Below the pieces are notes generated by a model. It was given only the letters and a program-made list of their open reading frames with translations. It had not been told where the DNA came from and did not search any database. Made by a program: the position numbers and the translations under genes. From contig CALCHA010000638.1 of NCBI GenBank assembly GCA_937901265.1, forward strand, positions 1 through 8,701: a DNA stretch of 8,701 bases. Direction: 5' to 3'. Of the stretch, positions 6,174 to 8,701 are shown piece by piece. Origin of the DNA: an uncultured Phycisphaerales bacterium. GTDB lineage: Bacteria; Planctomycetota; Phycisphaerae; WQYP01. Numbering within the stretch: position 1 is the first letter of the stretch; the number at the start of each line of letters is the position of its first letter.

Positions 6174-8027
6174 TTACACCACCTTGGTGGAGATCAGCGT
6201 CGTCACACCCGATGCCGCATCTGCGAAATACACCGAGATGGTGTGCGGCGTCGTCCCCGCGAATCCGGGGTTGAACGCGCCTACGAAGCCGTGATTTCCG
6301 ATGCCCGCCACCGGCCGATCGGCCGAAAGCGCCACGCTGCTGGTCACGCCGTCAACCCGAATCACGACCTGAATCGTCGCATTCGGAGCGTCCGGATCAA
6401 TCGCATAACCGCTGATGCCCGTCCGCAGAATCTGCACCACACCATAAGGCGCATGGTTCGTAAACGACCGTGTGCCGATCAGATGCAACGCCCCGTCAAA
6501 GCTGTCCACCGCGTACACCGACACGGTGTGCGTTCCGGCCAGCTCCGTCGGCGTTGGAATGTCGAAGCCATGGGCATCCGAGCCCAGATGGAACGTCGCA
6601 TTCAGCCCGGCATGCACATACCCGGCGGTCGCGGTCGCCTCGAGGCGGCCATCGACATAGACCTTCACCGTGGTCGGCGTGTTGGGCGTGTCGGCGTCAA
6701 ACGCCCAGCCCGAAATCACGTCCGGACGCGCTACCAGAAACTGCCCCGTCGCCGCGTGGTTCTGGATGATCTGCTGGTTGATCAGCGTCACCTTCCCCGA
6801 AAACGAGTCCGTCGCAAACACCTGCACAAAGTGCGGGGCCGTCCCGCTCACGCCCGTCAGGCCGACCGCGTAGCCCTTGGCCGTGTAGGTCGCGCCCATC
6901 GGCTTCACCGCCTGGCTGATCGGAATGTTCGTGGTCGTCGTCGCGTTGGTCACGCCATCGACCTTCACCGTGATCGTGATCGGGTTATTGCCCGATTCCA
7001 CATCCGCTGCCCAGCCCGCCACCACCGTGTTGTTCACCAGAAAGAAATTGCCCACTGGCGCCGCGTTGCTCACATACTTGCCCTGCAGCACCGTGTAGGC
7101 CCGCGCCGCGGTCCCCGTCTCCGTCGCCACCACCTGCACCGCATGGGTGCCCGGTCCGACAAACGACGAGATGTCAAAGTTAAAGCCGCGGTTCGCCGTC
7201 CCCGTCAGCGTCGCCAGGTTCGGCGTCGTCGTATCGTTGGCGTTCGCCGTCTGCGTCGCCACGATCACGCCATCCACCACCACCGACACGCTCACCGGGT
7301 CCGTGCCCAGATCGGGATCCCACACCCATCCCTTGACGTTCGTCGCTGTGAAATTCTCAATGCCGCCGCGTGACGCCCGGTCGTTGCTCAGCATCAGCCA
7401 TTTCTTGCCCGAGGGGGCATCGATGGCGAACACATCCACCACCGACCCTGCCGTCAGACCCGTCACGTTGAACGCATGACCCGCGGGCAGCGCCCCGATC
7501 GTCGCGTTGGCGGTCACGGTGCTGAACAATTCCCCATTCTGGTACACCTGCATCTGCACCACCTGCCCCGTCGCATTCGCGTCGGTCACATACCCCGTCA
7601 CGCCCGTCCCGCCATTGACCATCACCACCCCACCCACCGGCGCCGCATTCGTGATTGTGCCGGTCTTGAAAACCGTCGCCCCGCCCGTCTGCACGTCCAG
7701 TGCCGCCAGCGACACCGTGTGCGTCCCCGGTCCAACCGTGTCCGAGAACTGCAGCTTGCCATCGACCCGCACGGTCGACGCGGTGATGTTGCGCGAAATC
7801 CCATCCACCGTCACCCGCACCGTCACCGCCGCCGTCGGCGAATCGGGATCCGAGACCCACCCCGAGATCACCCCATTTGCGAAAATTTCAGTGTAGCCTG
7901 ACGCCGCCGTCAGCAAGGTGCGTTGTTCCAACGCCTGAAGCCCGTGCTGATGCCGCGCGGCCTTGGCACGCTGACGCCGGGTGGCCTTGCGAAGTGACGG
8001 CTGAGCAGACTTTGAGGACCAGAGCAT
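6174..8027 (-). CDS. LEPR-XLL surface/secreted protein made of six GWAxDPD-type repeats (paralogue B)
   Basis: A 617-residue protein with the same plan as its downstream neighbour: a basic leader (RKATRRQRAKAARHQHG), the LEPR-XLL-type motif LQALEQRTLLTAA (about residues 30-42), then six tandem beta-rich repeats to the very C-terminus (STKVV). No catalytic domain, anchor or dockerin is visible. Motifs include GWVWDPD, GWAFDAD, VKVYVDG, DAHGFDI, and HTVSVYAVD. The first two units are shorter and most degenerate (GWVSDPD with no HGF; GYVTDAN). The composition is rich in Thr, Val, Ala and Asn, as in many adhesins or S-layer-like proteins, so a surface structural or binding role is inferred, not shown. 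ATG 8027 is chosen over the in-frame GTG 8042 because GGGGAG lies 7 nt upstream of it. It ends in a strong terminator, so it is transcribed separately from paralogue A. Confidence 0.87.
   Translation of the reverse strand: MLWSSKSAQPSLRKATRRQRAKAARHQHGLQALEQRTLLTAASGYTEIFANGVISGWVSDPDSPTAAVTVRVTVDGISRNITASTVRVDGKLQFSDTVGPGTHTVSLAALDVQTGGATVFKTGTITNAAPVGGVVMVNGGTGVTGYVTDANATGQVVQMQVYQNGELFSTVTANATIGALPAGHAFNVTGLTAGSVVDVFAIDAPSGKKWLMLSNDRASRGGIENFTATNVKGWVWDPDLGTDPVSVSVVVDGVIVATQTANANDTTTPNLATLTGTANRGFNFDISSFVGPGTHAVQVVATETGTAARAYTVLQGKYVSNAAPVGNFFLVNNTVVAGWAADVESGNNPITITVKVDGVTNATTTTNIPISQAVKPMGATYTAKGYAVGLTGVSGTAPHFVQVFATDSFSGKVTLINQQIIQNHAATGQFLVARPDVISGWAFDADTPNTPTTVKVYVDGRLEATATAGYVHAGLNATFHLGSDAHGFDIPTPTELAGTHTVSVYAVDSFDGALHLIGTRSFTNHAPYGVVQILRTGISGYAIDPDAPNATIQVVIRVDGVTSSVALSADRPVAGIGNHGFVGAFNPGFAGTTPHTISVYFADAASGVTTLISTKVV
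6177..7898 (-). repeat. Six tandem GWAxDPD-type protein repeats in paralogue B
   Basis: Approximate units, numbered from ATG 8027: residues 44-126, 130-215, 221-320, 324-422, 426-522 and 526-617. Core motifs in order are GWVSDPD, GYVTDAN, GWVWDPD, GWAADVE, GWAFDAD and GYAIDPD. Units are 83-100 residues, less regular than in paralogue A, and joined by TNAAP, SNAAP or NHAxx linkers. Confidence 0.82.
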
Positions 8028-8034
8028 GCAGTAT

Positions 8035-8040
8035 CTCCCC
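8035..8040 (-). promoter_or_regulatory. Ribosome binding site deciding the start of paralogue B
   Basis: GGGGAG on the minus strand, 7 nt before ATG 8027. It lies inside the extension that a GTG 8042 start would add, which argues for the ATG. Confidence 0.7.
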
Positions 8041-8108
8041 ACGGGGTGTTCTTGATGGCAAACGCCGACCTACAGCAGGCCGGTCGAGCGGTACAGAAAG
8101 TCCGCCAA

Positions 8109-8125
8109 GTTGTCCTACGGACAAC
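8109..8125. promoter_or_regulatory. Perfect palindrome, candidate operator upstream of paralogue B
   Basis: GTTGTCCTACGGACAAC has perfect 7-bp arms around a 3-bp centre and lies about 80 bp before ATG 8027, in the 218-bp gap between gpsA and paralogue B. Its size and symmetry fit a dimeric regulator site; it could instead form a small hairpin in a leader RNA. I do not recognise the regulator. I see no convincing promoter or gpsA terminator in the rest of the gap. Confidence 0.4.
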
Positions 8126-8245
8126 CGAGCACGCCGGATGTTTTCCCGTGGCTCATCCTTCCGAAGCCTCAGGCGGACACCGCTGCAGTTCTTAACGCCC
8201 CATCCCATCCATAGTTGCACCCCCTCTTCCCCACGGCCCTGCCCC

Positions 8246-8701
8246 TCACAGCACCTCCGGCTTCGGATCCCGTGCCATCAAATCCGCCAACTGCTCCCGC
8301 GGCGGACGCCCCTCAAACAGCACCGCGTGCAGCCCCTCCACTATCGGCATCTCCACCCCCATCTTCCGCGCCAAACGCACCACCGCCTCACACGTCGGCA
8401 TCCCCTCCACCACCCCCGGCATCGACGCCACGATCGCCAGCGGCGCCTCCCCGCGCCCCACGCGCTCCCCAAATGACCGGTTCCGGCCCTCTGGCGAAAA
8501 ACAGGTCGTTACCAGATCCCCCAAACCCGCCAACCCCGCAAAGGTCTCCGCCTGCGCCCCCAACGCCTCCCCCAGCCGCGATATCTCCACCAGCCCCCGC
8601 GTCAGCAGCGCCGCCTTCGCGTTGTTCCCCGCACGCATCCCATCCAATATCCCCGCCGCGATCGCAATCACGTTTTTCAACGCCCCCGCCAGCTCCACCC
8701 C
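8246..8701 (-). CDS. gpsA: NAD(P)+-dependent glycerol-3-phosphate dehydrogenase, C-terminal part
   Basis: Cytoplasmic enzyme reducing dihydroxyacetone phosphate to sn-glycerol 3-phosphate, the backbone precursor of phospholipids. Only the last 152 residues are present; the N-terminal Rossmann domain lies beyond the window. Seen: GVELAGALKNVIAIAAGILD, whose Lys (ninth visible residue) corresponds to the catalytic Lys192 of E. coli GpsA; GNNAKAALLTRGL; FAGLAGLGDLVTTCFSPEGRNRSFG, containing the conserved Asp and the Arg-Asn substrate/cofactor contacts; and a C-terminal helical stretch VVEGMPTCEAV...MPIVEGLHAVLFEG, ending KPEVL. This is the helical C-terminal domain of the family, intact to the stop. 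It shares direction with paralogue B but a 218-bp gap makes co-transcription unlikely. Confidence 0.97.
   Translation of the reverse strand, partial: GVELAGALKNVIAIAAGILDGMRAGNNAKAALLTRGLVEISRLGEALGAQAETFAGLAGLGDLVTTCFSPEGRNRSFGERVGRGEAPLAIVASMPGVVEGMPTCEAVVRLARKMGVEMPIVEGLHAVLFEGRPPREQLADLMARDPKPEVL

Noticed and set aside
8028..8042. GTG 8042 as start of paralogue B
   Set aside because: The Shine-Dalgarno sequence GGGGAG lies within this stretch, correctly spaced for ATG 8027.
8490..8500. Gly instead of Ser before the Arg-Asn pair in GpsA (GRNR rather than SRNR)
   Set aside because: To my knowledge GRNR is a common variant in bacterial GpsA, so it is not evidence of altered function.

Overview
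The window looks like one end of a contig from a GC-rich member of the Planctomycetota; the class cannot be resolved from this stretch. Two large genes begin with an Arg-rich leader followed by a LEPR-XLL-type motif (LETLESRVLLSA and LQALEQRTLLTAA), a hallmark of planctomycete extracellular proteins. The transposase-like protein and the ketosynthase also read like planctomycete family members. Bases 1-33 match the Illumina TruSeq adapter at 30 of 33 positions, so biological sequence starts at about base 34.

Layout. 34-975 (-): 5' part of a FabF-like beta-ketoacyl-ACP synthase whose catalytic Cys position aligns with Gln. It is divergent from 1130-3244 (+), a secreted family 4 polysaccharide lyase (rhamnogalacturonan lyase) with an Arg/Gly-rich insert. 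3251-4056: a REP-associated tyrosine transposase (RAYT, 3319-3948, -) with four copies of a 24-28 nt palindromic REP-like repeat around it; the gene's stop codon lies inside one copy. 4068-5972 (-) and 6174-8027 (-): two paralogous LEPR-XLL proteins, each made of about six tandem repeats of about 95 residues around a GWAxDPD motif, separated by a strong intrinsic terminator. 8246-8701 (-): C-terminal part of NAD(P)+-dependent glycerol-3-phosphate dehydrogenase (gpsA), cut by the window end.

How they fit together. There is no single operon. The lyase is a stand-alone carbohydrate-degradation gene. The two repeat proteins are probably surface or secreted structural/adhesive proteins that arose by duplication. 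gpsA and the ketosynthase are lipid-precursor genes at opposite ends with no visible link. The features most worth a second look are the RAYT/REP module, the non-Cys ketosynthase and the paired repeat proteins. No tRNA, rRNA or CRISPR array was seen.
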